Part shown: piece after piece, positions 12,601 to 27,100 of the stretch
How the letters are laid out: every line of letters starts with the position of its first letter
How positions within the stretch are numbered: position 1 is the stretch's first letter
Origin: Rhea pennata
Lineage: Eukaryota; Chordata; Aves; Rheiformes; Rheidae
Reading direction: 5' to 3'
NCBI RefSeq assembly: GCF_028389875.1
Contig: NC_084668.1
Coordinates: 22,125,493 to 22,189,492 of the forward strand
DNA length: 64,000 nt
Notes under the pieces: generated by a model
The model's database searches: none
Told to the model about the DNA's origin: nothing
What the model saw: the letters and a program-made list of their open reading frames with translations, nothing else
Made by a program: the position numbers and the translations under genes

Positions 12601-15600
12601 TGAAGAAATTGGGAAAGTCTGTATAGAACAGAAATGAAATCAACACTTCCTAGGTATGGCATGGAAGCGAATGTGGTGTTAGCAGGAATCACTGTAGAGG
12701 TTAGGTGCCTGGTTTGAATGTTTATCTTTCAGGTTAAGGTTGAGGAAAGGGGATTGGATTTTAGGGTGTTTTTATGAGTGGATGAAGCACTTTATGGAGG
12801 AAACATTTACGTCTTTGTAGCAAATAACTGAATTTAGGGATGAACAAATGATCTCCTCACTGAACTAACTCATTGGATGTTACATAATTTGAGTGGTATG
12901 GAGGTCACAACTTACAGTATTGCAGAAGGATAGAACAAAAGCTTTTACTTGGTATTTGACAGTATATTTACCTAGAAAAGTGAGATGTTTGTCTTTTTTT
13001 CCCCCACTTTCTTTCATTTATTGTTTTTTTTTATTTGTGACCAAATGGTATAATTTTTAGAAAACCTTAATTCCAGAGAAATGTCAGAACTGTAAAAAAT
13101 GCTAAAATTATGTCAGTATTTACGAAAATCATTGAGAGACAATTAAGCTAATATTTTCAGGATGAACTGTGGAGCAACTAAAAAAATGTTCATTTTCATA
13201 ATGAAAAATGGAAGTTTATTTGTAACAAATTAACAAAGTTTTGCAGAAGGGAGTCTACTCAGACAAACCTAGTTTCATTTTTTGAGATTGTGATTTTGGT
13301 TTATCAAAGGTTTGTGAGACATTTTTAAGACTGATTTAAAAATTACACCCTGATACAGGGGAAAAAAAAACAAATCTGACTTTTTCTTTCTACCAATTCT
13401 TAACAATAGTCTTTAATGGAGTTTTCTTGTGAAAAGAGTATTTTTGGGGGATTCTGCAGAGAACATTGCTAGGCTTGATTTATGATCTTCATTGATGTTT
13501 CAGATGTCCCTAAGCAATCCCTGCTGGTAAAAGTGTACTTCAGCAAATGAAACAGATTTTAGCTGCTTTCATAATTCATTAAAGAATAACTTCGTAAATT
13601 GTGTCATCCTGCCAATACAATTTCGAATTTTAAAAATATCTATCCATCTATCAATACAAAGTATGAGCTATGCCTCCTGGTTATGTGACTTCACACTCTG
13701 TATCAGGCATAAAACACCTACAGAGTAAAGTCAGTGCTAGAAAGCAGTTATTCTGATAAGGCATGTCTTGTCTGCATTTTTGATTCGTGTCTCCTTCCTT
13801 TCCTCTTTTCTTGCTCATTCTGCCTCTAGAGTATTTTTCTTCCTGACTGTTGTTATATGTAGTTATTAGCCCCTCTTCCACCAGCTAGCTGCTCTGAACA
13901 GTTGTTTTAGACTTTTCTATTCCACAAATGCCAAGTTTTAGCAAGTTGGCCCTTAGGCGCAAGCTGTTTGTTTTGGCTTCAGCCAGATGGTTCCAAGTAA
14001 AGCCAGAGAGAGCTCCTCTTCCTCTGCTGGCTGTGGCTGCCTGCAAGCCACTTGTCTACAGAGACAGCTGTTTCCAGAGGCACTTGTGATACAGCACTCC
14101 TCACCATAACAACTTCATGGACAAGAGTTATGATAGTGTTCATGAACAGATATTTATGAGGACTTGATTACTATGTATAATTTTCATAGTAAGAAGTGAA
14201 AGACATAATAAAAACCCATGACAAATAGCTGAAGCAAAACATAAAAAATAGGAAAAAAAAAACACTAATACTTTGAAAAGCAAGGTCGTTGAACACTGAA
14301 ACAAATTATCAAAGAAAACATCTGTCTTGTAGTTTCTTGAAGTAAAGGCACACTCTTTTTGGGGAGAGTGCTTTAGTCCATCCCAAGTTACTGGATTTGA
14401 TACAAGGTAACCGAGACTGACCTTGCTGTGGCTTGCAGCATGAGATCATCTCTTCTGGCCGTTGTTCCTCAGCTAGGCCAGACTGCTTTCTGGCCAGGTG
14501 CTTTCTTCGTTTCAAGTCCAGTAGTCTGATATCATAGGACCAACGTAGGAGTTGCTGTATTCCATTAAAAGCTGAGGTGGTGAGAGTGCCTGGCTGTGTC
14601 ATGCAGCGTGATCGGGTAATTTATGAAGTCTGGCAAATACTATAGGTCCTATAGGTCAGAGCAAATGGAGCGGGAAGCAAAGCCTCTATTTCAGATGCGT
14701 TGATAGGTTGAAACCTGATACTGAAGATAACTAAGTGGAGCAGTTTGACTGTAAATAGAAGTCTTTCTCCTTCTCACCGACCTTCATACTACAGGATCGG
14801 TTTTGTTTCTTGATGTGGTCTGTAATTGGCTGGAACTAGATCGGTTTCATATTTGAAATAGTATTTGCTTCTGGACAGAGACAGAGGTCGCCAGAAAATA
14901 AATCTGAAACCTTTTGCCGAATGTTGTTTGCTATGTAAACAGTTCAGCTATTTTTTGACATGCATCTCTCCCCACCCAAATGCGCATGTGCAGACATGCG
15001 CACACACTTCATTTCCCAAATACATTTGCCACTGAAGTTGTTGTCCATCTGTCAAGAATCTCATTCTATCTGTTCAGGCAGTTACATATTAACTTACCTT
15101 CACTTCTATTTATTACTTACTCATTATGAAATAGTAACTATAACGTATCTAAAGCTGTTTCAATGATGAAGATAAAACTGTGTCACAGGTAGGCTTTGAC
15201 CAACTTAAAACAGATGCAGAAGGGAAAACTTCATGAAATAACTGTTTGACTAATTCAGCCGTTTCTGAAACTGAGCTTGGAGCCATCTTGCTTTGGCTGA
15301 AGGTATATGAGAACCAATATAATACGTATTTTTGAATGGGCCAAAACCAGAAATGGTAAGTAGTTGAGCAGATAAACATAGGAAAGTATCTTGGGTCTTG
15401 GATATCAGTTCACTTGTTTGCTACTTTTTGAGTTTATGATATTTAGAGCTCAGAGATAATTCTTCCATAGGACTGGTTTACTACCAGTCCTATATAGTAC
15501 TGGGCTCCTTTGATTGAAATCTTTTGGGAACTGTTTGGTTTTCTATTTTAAATACATACTTGTTACATTTTAACAATGTGAATACATTTTAAACAAGTAA

Positions 15601-18600
15601 AACTTCTATAAAATGTAAATTACGTAGACTTTATTTAATATAGTCCTTTAATAAGGATGTATGAGCAGAGGTTTGAGAAAATAGAACAAGTATTTTGGTC
15701 TGGACCAACAGAGGAAGTAAACAGTATTGTAAAAGAAGCCAATCTTCTAAAAATATTTTGCTAGAAGGTCTAAAAAAATTCTGGTAAGAATTTAAGCTGG
15801 TTTCAGTTGGTAGGCTGGTATAAAACAAAGTCAGCTGTCATAAATGGCTTGCCACTTCCTAGTTCATATCACAGCCAGAATTTACCATGAGATGGAACTG
15901 AGAAGTACAGAGGTCATGTTTCACTTGGTTGTCAGGCTTTCATTAATCTGCATCAGATGAGGCTTATGAATAAATACATAGAAGACATTAGGAAAAAAGT
16001 CTTTGGAAGTCATAGGCTTGTATCAGTGATGCTAATCTGAAAGGTTACTGTAGTTAAGTGCAATGGGTTTAAATTCCAGCCACTAAACCAATGTGGGGAA
16101 CACACAGGAATACTAGAAAGAGAAAAGACATGGCTACAAAAGGGGAGGCCAAGATGCCAGATTTGATGGTTTCTGGAGAGATTTTTCTGCATCTTGTATC
16201 TGATTGAGCATTACCTGAACTAAGCCTCAGCTGGCTTGTTGTCATCTAAATCTTATATCTCAGCCAAGTCTCTTGGAAGCAAAAGCTCTGCACCAGTGGA
16301 GAAGAAATCTGTCTTTCACCACGAGATACCGGTGTGCCAGAAGCTTGACGTGCTTTCTGAATGGGAGACTTGACAGAATAGAAGGATACTGGGCTACCAC
16401 AGAAGAGGTGTTGGTTTAGGTGAATAGTCCAATGCTGCCACTTAATATTTTGCTGATGATAAAGAACAGTACTGCTTCAGCTTTGATATTGTTATGAAGA
16501 CATTAGAACTAACAATACTGAAGGCTGCAGATGGAGCTAGAAAAATAAACATGAACACATTGTAATCTACGGTTGGGAGGCATTCTGGGAGAGGTGTGTG
16601 GCTTATTCTAAACACTGCTCAGAAGTAATGTGGGTGAGAAGATGGGCTGACAGGAGTAAAATCTGACAGCTTCATGTATTTGAGGGATGCCTCACTGCTG
16701 TATATTCAATAACCTTTTGCAGAAAAACAGTAAGCTAATATTAAGAGATGGTGTTATGATTGAGAGCTGAACAATTGCTTATCTGAGAAATACTGACCTT
16801 CTCTTCTGCATTAGAAACTCCCAATTGTCTCTATCTACAATTAGTATAAAATACCTTCATACTTGACTTTGCTGCCCAAGAGCATACCTAGTTACATTCA
16901 ATTTGCAGGAAACATTCTGAAGTTTGCATGGCGTGTCTATCCTGCAGCGTAAAGAAGCTGGCTGATACTTAACCAGGGTTATGTTGTCATTTGCCAGCTG
17001 TGGATCTGTCCTCACCAATTTTATCATTCTATTCCAAATAAGATTTTTTTTTCCTGTTTAAGTTAAAAGTTAGCAGAAAGTACTAGCTTATTACTACAAA
17101 TAATGCATCCCTGAGTGGAAGCGTAGATTTATTCTCTAACCAGCTTAGTAATTAATTTTATGCAAGCTTTCCTGCTTTTGATCATCCTTGTAAAACTGCT
17201 ATCTCTCATCTATGTAGTTTTGCAAAAAGGAAATCAAGTTATATTTGAGAATTCCTGTATTAAGCTGTTCAATTTGTACAAAATTGGTGCTCATAAGTAA
17301 AAAGCTGGTTAATAGCCTGTAATTCTTTTAAATTTTTGAAATCCTTTTCTTTTACACTTGAGTTCGTGTAACACCTAAGAGGGCATACTTTCCTTCTCTG
17401 GAGTAAGGACAATTAAAGATCATCTAATGGCAAAAATACATTAAGATAACGTTCCCCTTTAAAAAGAGTTTTTGTAATTACTTGGCTTAATATTTATTTT
17501 TTAACAACTCCTGACACACAACTGTTAGTACAAATTACATTCACTTTCGGGGCACAAAAAAGTGGCGGCCAACAAAGGATGTGCTTCACTAGAATAAATA
17601 GATGTTTCTTTGTATTACAGATAATGCAAAAGAAGAAAACTCATCAATTCAGGGAGAAAACTTTTGTTTTCTACTGTGTAAAAGCATCATGTTTACTGTA
17701 TCTGAATAGTTTTCAGATGCAGATAGATTGCACTATGTTGATACAAGTCACAATCCTCTGTTTCTCTTCCCCTCCTTATTTCCCTGGTTTGTGTGGAGGG
17801 GTTTTATTTTTTTTTCCCTTCCCTCAAACTGCTGGGACATTGAATGTAGGTCAGATAAAATCTGTATAAACCATGAATTCTTTGGATAGACCAAGCTAGT
17901 AAAAGCTATGTAAAACAGGCTAATAATTTTCAGCCTGTATGAATTCTGTTTCAAAGACTCATTTGCAGCTTTAAAATTCATGTGTTTCCAAAGTATTAAC
18001 AGATGTTCTAAAATACAGGTTTTCTCTGGCAAGAAAACAAGCTGTTTTGACACCAGCATTTATTTTTTAATATTTTTCTTCTGTTTAATGGTCAAGATTC
18101 CTTTTCTTGTTTCTGCAGCTGTATTTTGTCATGCAGTGAATGATGGATTGTCTTTGCAATTTGCAGTGACAAAACAATATTAGATGTTAATTACAGAAGC
18201 CAATTTTGATAAGACTAAGTCTGAAAATGACCAATGCTACTTTCATTCTCTTCCTTCTAGATTTCTGGATGTAACTTTTATTAATTTTGTGGGCAATAGC
18301 TTGATATGAATATCTTAAGACATTTGGAAATACTCGTACCATTCAACTAATCTACCTAAAGTGTCAGACTTGAAGCCTAGACTGCCTTTCATCAAATTCT
18401 AGTACTTTTTTTTAGTATTTTTTTTTCCAAATTAGTGAACTAGTACTTCTTAAAATACTAAAATCACTTTTAGTATTTTAAGAAGGTCTCAGATCAGTTC
18501 AGCAGGGCGGGAAGGGAAGGTGAGTGTGTGTTCTTATGGGTTGCTATCAGATTGCCAGTAAATTGCTGATTTGAAGCTCCAACAGGCACACAAGAAATGG

Positions 18601-21099
18601 TAAAATATGTAGTTATGGAATAGCCTACTCCCTGGCGGGATTCCTTTTTAATACCAGATGGTTAGTAAGTGGTTTGTATCTTTTTGTAGAAAAACATGAT
18701 GAGCTGTAGGATTAAGGCTGCTCTCAGAGTGTGGTTTCACTAAGCAGGAGGTTTGGTTGTCTGTGAATCTTCTCTTACCTCTTGGACTAACTTAAACAGG
18801 TGATCTGATTAGCCTGTGTCAAGCATTTTGTGTTTCAAAACTTTTGCCTTTGTAGTTTGAATAGATTCTATGTGAAGTCAGCTTAAAGCTGAAGGCAAAG
18901 AAATTTTTTTCATAAACAACAATTCTTTAATATATTTTAAATGATTCTTTATGTATGGTTGAAATTGCATAAAGTTTCATCTGAAAACATACACAGTTGT
19001 ATGAATTCTTGACAGTACAAATTTGGTGCTTAAGATCATACTTGTAAATATACCATGTTTGAAATCTCTTCTATGTTTTAAATTTATTCTTTATTTTATT
19101 TGAAAGAAACAATGTTTTCCTCTGAATCTCTTTTTTTTTTCCTCTCTCTCTCATAAATAAGCTCATGAAGATACTAGTAAAGTTGTTTGTTCTGGGATTC
19201 ATTAGAGCTGTTTGTTACCAAAATATGTCTCTGTTATTTTGATTTAAAGCCAAGAAAGAAGAAAGGAAAAGACACAAGTCATCGTCTTCATCCAGTGATT
19301 CGGAAAGTTCAAGTGATTCAGACTCTTCTTCTGATTCATCATCGGATTCTGAGAGTGCTTCTGAGGAGAAATCCAAGAAAAGAAAGAAGAAACACAAGAA
19401 AAATTCCAAAAAGCATAAGAAAGAAAAGAAAAAGAGAAAGAAAAGCAAGAAAAGGTCAATTTTGAGAATTTTCCTGTTGCTATAAAAGGGATTTTGGAAA
19501 CATTCTTTGTTTTTACTTTCACACATCGTAAGATTATCACTTTCTTATTCTATAACTACACAAAATAGTATAACTTGTGGAGTAGGTATTTCAAAGTTTG
19601 GGAGACAAACAGTTTCCTTGTAGTAGCATGAATTTTTCTAATTTGATAGTAAAGTACAATGTAAGTGTGTGTAGTTGCTGCCACTTACGAAGGAATGGAC
19701 TGAGACTTTCATATATTGGTCTTGGAAAATTGCAGAAGGACTTGGTTTGACATAGATGTTGACAGGTTGTTTCATGAAATTCACTTCCGTATCCAGTCTA
19801 GATTTAAATCATGTGCAGTGTTACTCCAGAGAATGTAGTATGCAGGAATAAAACAAAAAATATATACAAATAAACATACTAAAGACTAGTAAAGTTCTGG
19901 CGGATATGCTGGAAGCCTTTCAGTGTCACTAGAAGATAATAAAACTTGTAAGGCGCTCTTGCTTCTGAAAATGTTTTCAGTCTAACAGTTCTGCTCGTGT
20001 TTTGTATGAGATAAAGCTGTGTAAGCACAGGTAATATTTTTCCAAGCCAGCACTACAATGTAAGAAATACTCATTTAGGGCAATGCTATTGACCAAATCT
20101 ACATTCTAAGCATTATTTCTATGGGACTAACCCATTTCAGGCAAGATAATTGCTTATACCAGCTATTTGGAATTAAAATAGTTTGTAGACAGTTCATGCA
20201 AATGTTCAATCTGAGCTTGGCTTTACTAATCTTTTTAAGCTGTATCTAAATTTAGAATACATGCATGTTTTGTGCTGCACCATTGGAAATCATAGGTATT
20301 GGTCAGGAATCTACTGCACGTACTAGACTTTTTGGAGCAAAGATGACATAGGAAAGAAAGTAGTGTCTGAAGGCTAGGTCTGTTTGTTCCCTAGATTTTT
20401 TGTTTCTTTATTGTTACAAAAGAAAAATACTAGTATTGCCTGTAGATTTCATCCTTCTAAATGTGTACATTTTCAGTATAATTTTTCTTGATTGTTGTAT
20501 ATTGAGTCAACATAATTTCTGATTGAAAAGTCTTTCCTCACCCAAATAACTCATTTAAAATGTTATCTTTTGTACAAAAATAAAGCTCGTCTAGTGAAAG
20601 CGAAGATGAAAACCCTGAAGCACAGCCATTATCTACTGTCCGTCCTGAAGAAATTCCTCCTGTACCTGAAAACCGGTTCCTGATGCGGAAAAGTCCTCCT
20701 AAAGTAGATGAAAAAGAAAAAGAAAGGAAAAGCAGAGAGAAGGAAAGAGAAAGGTAATGTATGTGTTTAATTATGACTATACACTGGTGGTGGTACGGTC
20801 ATGTGATTGTTTTTTCAAGATTCTAGAGTGAACCAGTATTTCTTTGCCTATTGAGCAGTGGCACATTGTGAGCACTGCTGGAAGAAAATTGGATTTTTCT
20901 GTTTAATCGTAACTGTAGTATTTGTCCTAGAACAAAGGCTTAATGTTTAGAAATTGTTTTAGTGAATGAAAAATAACTGATTCAAAAAGGAAATGTGAGC
21001 AAAATATTTTGATTTTTCATTTAGAATTTATTACAACTGTCCTATCTGAGTCTGCAACTCTTTCTTTTTTTCAAAATGGAAAAATCTGAAAATCTTGTG

Positions 21100-21147
<48 letters not shown>

Positions 21148-24100
21148 TTTTTTTTACCAAATTTGAAGTTTTCATTAGAAATGTTGGAGGAAGGGGAAAA
21201 GTCTAATGGAGACTTAGCACATTTCATCACATGTGCATGTTTAATAGATTTAACCTAAAATAGGTAAGAATAAGTTTGACTAATGTCCATATTACAAAGA
21301 TTTAATTTGAATGAAACTTAAAAGAAAAAGAATTATGAGAAGAAAATTGGGGAGCTAATTTATAGGTGCAATTTTAATTGGAAATTACTGTCGAGATGGT
21401 TGCTTCTGGAAGCTACTTAAAAGGATATTGACATTACCATTTCAGTTGGTTACCTTAGATGAAAGCTTTACATGGAAAGCTAGCCTTGTCTAATAATTAC
21501 TAATGGGCCCATTTAAAATGTCATAGGTGCTATGAACGTTCACTTTCTGCTGTCCCATGCATCAGTATTTAATCTATTCCAGCTGTTGGTTTAAAAAAAG
21601 GTTGGGGGGGGGGATGACAGATATAATTGTTCCATGAAGGATTTCATGATTGCTCATTACTGTAGCTGATTCTGTCTGTATTAGAAGAGTTGAAATGCAG
21701 TTAATTAGTATTAAACTTCAGCTCTTGGCTTTCTATCATATGGTAACAATATCTTAACGTGACCGTGCAGGTAAACCTCAGCTTCTCTCACATGAGACAG
21801 GTTGAAGTGAACTGATGATCAGAGAAGCGTGCCTTTGTATTGTCACTGCGTGTGCACTACAGTGCCTCTCCCAGCTGTGAGAGGGTGTTCACTTTTCATG
21901 CCTGTGAATGAAACCTCCCTCACACAGGCAGTGAATCCATTGCAAATTAATTTCGCCCATAACTTCTGTGCTTTAAAAATGGAAAAAGAAATTAGCTCCT
22001 CTCATGAAGAACTCAAGTATAGTCCATGCAAGTTTATGATGTTTCATTTTGTCCTGGCATGTGTGCTAATTGGGTTCCAAAATGTGAAGTTGCTACCAAA
22101 AAACCTAAAGAAAAAGCCACTCCTTTTCTAATTGCGAAGAAACTTTTTGCTGTTCTATTATCTTTTTTTTCAATCTGAAATAAACTTTTTACAGTTCTAT
22201 TAAGGCCTCATACAAAAGCAAAAAATATAATTGTTATTGATTACACCAGTAATAAAGAGTGAAAGTAAATCTCTGTTTTTATTTGGTTTTATTTAATTAA
22301 TTTAATTTTAAATTATATGAGTTTTTAATCTTTCTTTTCCTTCATTGCAATTTTTAAGATAATGTTACAAAGCAATATCACTTTATTTTTTTATTTTTAG
22401 TAATCTATCAAATTCCCAGTCAACTTACCAGAGAAGGCTGTTAGTGACCAGATCTGGAAGGAAAATAAAAGGAAGAGGACCAAGGGTAAATGTTTACAAT
22501 CTTTTCCCTAAGACAAACATACAAACCCACACGGTGGCACACTCCTACTGCATTTTCATTAAGATGGCCAATTAAAAGAAAGGGGGTCAGGAGGTTTTAT
22601 TATGTGTCAGAATTGATTTGAGGTCTGAAGCTTCAAGGAAGACAACAAGGAAGATTATATCTCCTATTTTCCAGAGTTACTGTGGTCAAAGGATAATAGT
22701 GAGTTATGCTCAAGGTTTTAAAAGAAAGTTATGTAGATTTTGCATACTTAGTTTATTTGAAAATTCAAAAGCCTGACAAGAGGAATGGAATGTTCTGTTA
22801 AATTGTAAATCTTATTGGCAAAATCATGGAAAATAATGCTCGGACAACAGAAAGAGTGGAAGGATATGAGAAAACTTCAGCATTGAATAGATAAATAATT
22901 TTAGGACAATAGTTGTAAAGTATTCCCTGCTTGGAAACTCATGTCTACAAGCTCTTCTACTGTGTGAGTCAGTTTATATAAGAAATACAAAATTTTATAC
23001 TCAAATAAGCAAATGGTGATTTGTGTGTGTTTATATGAGTATTCAGGAAAAAAAAACAGTTTTACTTTTCAGGAGTACTATTTTGTAGAAGAGTTCCACT
23101 CTATTAGAAGGAAAAAACAAAAGGGGTCACTTCTGAGAGCCACAGTTTTACAAATTACAAATAGCCTAAGGAGGGAAAAAAAAATCTTAAAACATCTGTT
23201 TTGTACTTTAGGCTGTATAAGTTTTGACATAACAGATGTAAGCAGTCAGATACTCAGAACATGAATATTTTACAATATCATTCAAAAGAACTAAATTAAA
23301 GGACAGTCATTAAATTAATCATGAGAAAATAGAGGGGATAATTAATTGCTTTAACTGAATCATGATGGAAACTTGCTCTGTTCTCATTTATGAATGTGTG
23401 TCTAAGAATGGGGAGACTTGAAACATCAGTTCTTGCAAGTCCTCAAGTCAGGGAGATAAAGTGCTCTGAAATACTTGTAAAATATTTGTAAAACAGCTCT
23501 ACTGAAACAATCGTAAAAACAGGCTACCAAAACTTTGTGAGAAGGTTGTATTACCTAGAATCAACGTAAGTACAGATCAGCCAATTTGTCATTTTTATTT
23601 TCTATTTTAGTAGAAATACATACCCATCACTGATCGGTTCAAAATAATACTTAAGATGAAATTAAATACTAAGCGTATTGTTCATATTTTGATGGTTCCG
23701 AAGCTTTGGGATATATGCTCTAATGTTGAGTATGAAGGTAGTTTAGAAGTATTTTCCTCTTTGTGTTGTTTAAAGAACTAAATTTTAGTCCAAGCTTCTT
23801 GCTTCCTGTTGAAAGGAGCAGGAGACAGCCTTCATAGTGCGTGTGGCTGTTGTGTTCCGATAATTATAATCTTGTTACTGATACGGTGTGTACTGTTACA
23901 TTTGCAGTACCGTTACTTCTTGGTTGTGGCTGAATTGTCCAAGCTGAGGGTTAGGGGCGCAGCGATCCCTGAGCGCCTTGGGCTGCAGCGTAGTGCTGCC
24001 GTTTTGTCCCTAACATGAGAGGAAGTGCCTCTTGCTACTGTTAACATTGTGGGCTGTTATATTTGCAGTACCATCACACCAGACTTTGTTCCTGCATACT

Positions 24101-27100
24101 TAAAATTGCCTCAGCTCTGACTAGAAACCCATCAGTAAATTTTTCAAAGTAAATTTAATAATTACATTTGTATTGTCCAACTTTCCTATATTCTGTTAGT
24201 TGCGTGACAAATTCCTGGAAGCTCTTACACTTCAAGAATGATTCCTGTTTCTTGAGAGAACACAGTCCAGCTACCACCCGTTCCTGGTGGCAGCCTATAA
24301 CTTACTCATGCAGTTGAAATGGGAACACACTACTTTTGGAGAATGTGTTGAGGACGGGACCTAGGGCACTTGTTGACCTGTTCCTGGTGTCCTTCCTGGG
24401 TAGATTAAGCACACTGCTAGATGAGGAATACTTTGCTTTCTGGTTATCTTGAAATTACTTGTAACTCAAGCTCACCCAGTTAACATAAAATGCAAATGAA
24501 AATACACAAAGCAGACTCATAATTACAAATCTTTGTGAAAGACAAAGGTGAAGAAATGAAAGAAAAGCTATATACTTTCTCTAAGCTGTACTAAGATGAA
24601 AGTATTTCTGTTCCTTTTTTTTTTTTTCCAGGTTACTTACTGAAATCTTTGTTGTCAGTGGCTGTTAAGAGATGCCCATTTTTCAATAAATTTACCCTTC
24701 ATACTTCATCATAAATGTTCTCTCTAATGTATAAAAACTTTTGCTTCTATTGCCCAATTCTCTTCTGAAGTCTTCTAGAAGATCCAGACAGATTTAACTT
24801 ACTACTTTAAAATTGTTTGTATTTCATTCTTTTTCAGAGATCGCCTGACCCAATCCCATAACTAGTATAGGCATTTTTTCCATTTGCTTCAGCATTCAAA
24901 TGCCTCTGTTAAATGAGGTGTTATGTCTTGTGTTTAACTGTTACATTGCATCAGAAAGGAGATAGCTTTCCCGCTCCCCTGGCCTGATAACTGCGCTGCA
25001 GCCCTGCAAACAGCTGAGCCAAACAGCTACTGCTGCTGAAAGAGGCAGATTTTGCTTCTGGTGATGCATTCGTGAAAAAAGAGGGGGTCTGGTTGAGCAC
25101 CAGAAGCAGTGCAGTGTCCGTACTGGGAATGCGTGAAAGTCCCCTTTTTGACGGGGTGAGCTGTTAGATCGATTCTTCTGATCTTGTGCAGCTACATGCT
25201 GTACATTTTTTTAATATCAAATGATTTTAGTAATAGAAGCATCATCTTTATACTTTCTTACCAAAGCTAAGAATTTTCTTTGCCAGAAAAGCGAGTTACG
25301 TTTGTCCCAGTTAAAAACAACAGGAGAACACTTGCTAGCTTTAAGTACAACAACTTTGAAATAGTCACCTTAAAAATCAATTATTTGATCGCACGTTTGG
25401 TATCCGTGATTTAACTGAATGTCAAATATATTTTAACTCAGTAAATTAATAAATTGCCAATGTCCGCTTGGTGTGGAAATCTCAGGTGTCATGTACAATG
25501 CAAACTCAACCAGCAGGGATAAAAATCTTGCTTTAGCTATCATAGCATATGAAGTTCCAAGTTATGGCCAACTTTCTTTTCTTTTCAAGCGTTACCGGAC
25601 ACCTTCCAGATCCAGGTCAAGAGATCGATTCAGACGCAGTGAAACTCCTCCACATTGGAGGCAAGAAATGCAAAGAGCTCAAAGAATGAGAGTATCCAGC
25701 GGAGAAAGGTGGATAAAAGGCGACAAGTAAGATTGCTTCTTTTCGGAATATATGCATTGAAATTTTTGTGTGTTAAAGTAATACCTCTGTTCTCAGATTT
25801 TCTCTTGTATTATAGTAACTTACACAAAAATGTGACTGATTACCCAATTGCCTTATAGCTGTTCTTATTTTTAATCATGCTCGCTTGTGATTATTGTAGA
25901 TTTAAAATAATTAATATAGCAATCCTAATGCAATTGAAATTTCAGTTGTGAAGTTGTTTCACATCTGACTTCCTTTTGCAGAGTGGAGGGATTCACAATA
26001 TTTAAAAGCTGTACTTTTCTCTCTCCAAGGAGTGAAATAAATGAAAACAAGAAAGATAATCAAAAAAGCCCAGGAAGAGGAAAGGAGAGAAAAATATCAG
26101 ACCACAGACAATTTTCTGAAAGTCCAAGCAGAAGAGGGGAAAAGGAGAAGAAAAAAGATCACAAATCAAGCAGTAAAGACAGGGAGACAAGAAGGAATTC
26201 AGAAAAAGATGAGAAGCATAACAAAAGCAAGGCCAAGAAAAGAGCTAAATCCAGAAGCCATAGCAAAAGCCGAGAGAAATCAAAAAGTAAAGAAAGAGAC
26301 TCTAGGCACAGCAGACATGATGAAAAGAGAGCAAGATCAAGAAGCAGAGAGAGGGACCATGAGAAAGGCAGAGAGAGAGAAAAGCGTTACGATTCTAGAG
26401 GGAGAGATAAAGAAAGAAGTAGGAGCAAGGAAAGAAGTAGAAGGGGAGGTTCAAGAAGTAATGAACAAGATCATAGTAAGAGCCGAGACAGGGAGAAACA
26501 TAAGTCAAGAAGCAGAGAGCGTGAACATGCTAGAGGAAAACACAGTTCCAGCAGTAGAACGAGGGAACGAAGCAAAAGCAGGGACAGGGACAGGGGTAGG
26601 AGAGGCAGATCTAGAAGCAGAGACAGAGATCGCAGTAGAAGTAAAGAATATTCAAGAAACAGAGATAGAGATAGAGATAGAAGAAGAGGAAGATCAAGAA
26701 GCAGAGAAAGGAGAGGTACACCAGAGAGGTATAGAGGAAGAGAAAACAGGAGGAGGAGAGATTCGAGGAGTTCAGAGAGAGAGGATAGTCAAAGCAGAAA
26801 CAGAGAGAGGTATTCAAACAGAGAAAGCAGAAGCTCATATAAGAGGAATGATACTGAAAGCCAAAGGAAGAGGCGTTCAAAAAGCCGTGAAAGTAGCAGT
26901 CCTGAATCCAGTAAAGATAAGAAGTCTAGCAGAGACCGGGATAGAAGTCCAGACTCAAAAAAGAGACCAAGTAGTAAAGAGAGAGAATCAAAAAAATCAT
27001 ATTCACGCAGGAGCAAAGAAAAGGAGAAATCCAGATCCTCAGCAGAAAAGGAAATAAACCAAAAATCAAAGAGTCAGGAAAGAGATCAAGCCCAGAGTAA

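Noticed and set aside
15163-15274. Possible C/D-box snoRNA (ATGATGA at 15163, CTGA at 15265 and 15271)
   Set aside because: The boxes are about 100 bases apart, the flanks do not form the adjacent terminal stem that the class requires, and no clear C'/D' pair was seen.
23893-24077. Two similar 24-base words (CTGTTAYATTTGCAGTACC...) about 160 bases apart
   Set aside because: Too short and isolated to support an element or duplication; no further similarity around them.
25473-25589. Open frame running into the PPIG exon at 25590 from the upstream intron
   Set aside because: It is intron retained in frame by chance; the exon 22401-22485 joins 25590 in phase through a good CTTTTCAAG acceptor and restores the family sequence.
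25983-26029. Upstream ATG in frame with the PPIG RS exon
   Set aside because: The family sequence starts at the acceptor before 26030 (KSEINE-type join), so the earlier codons are intron.
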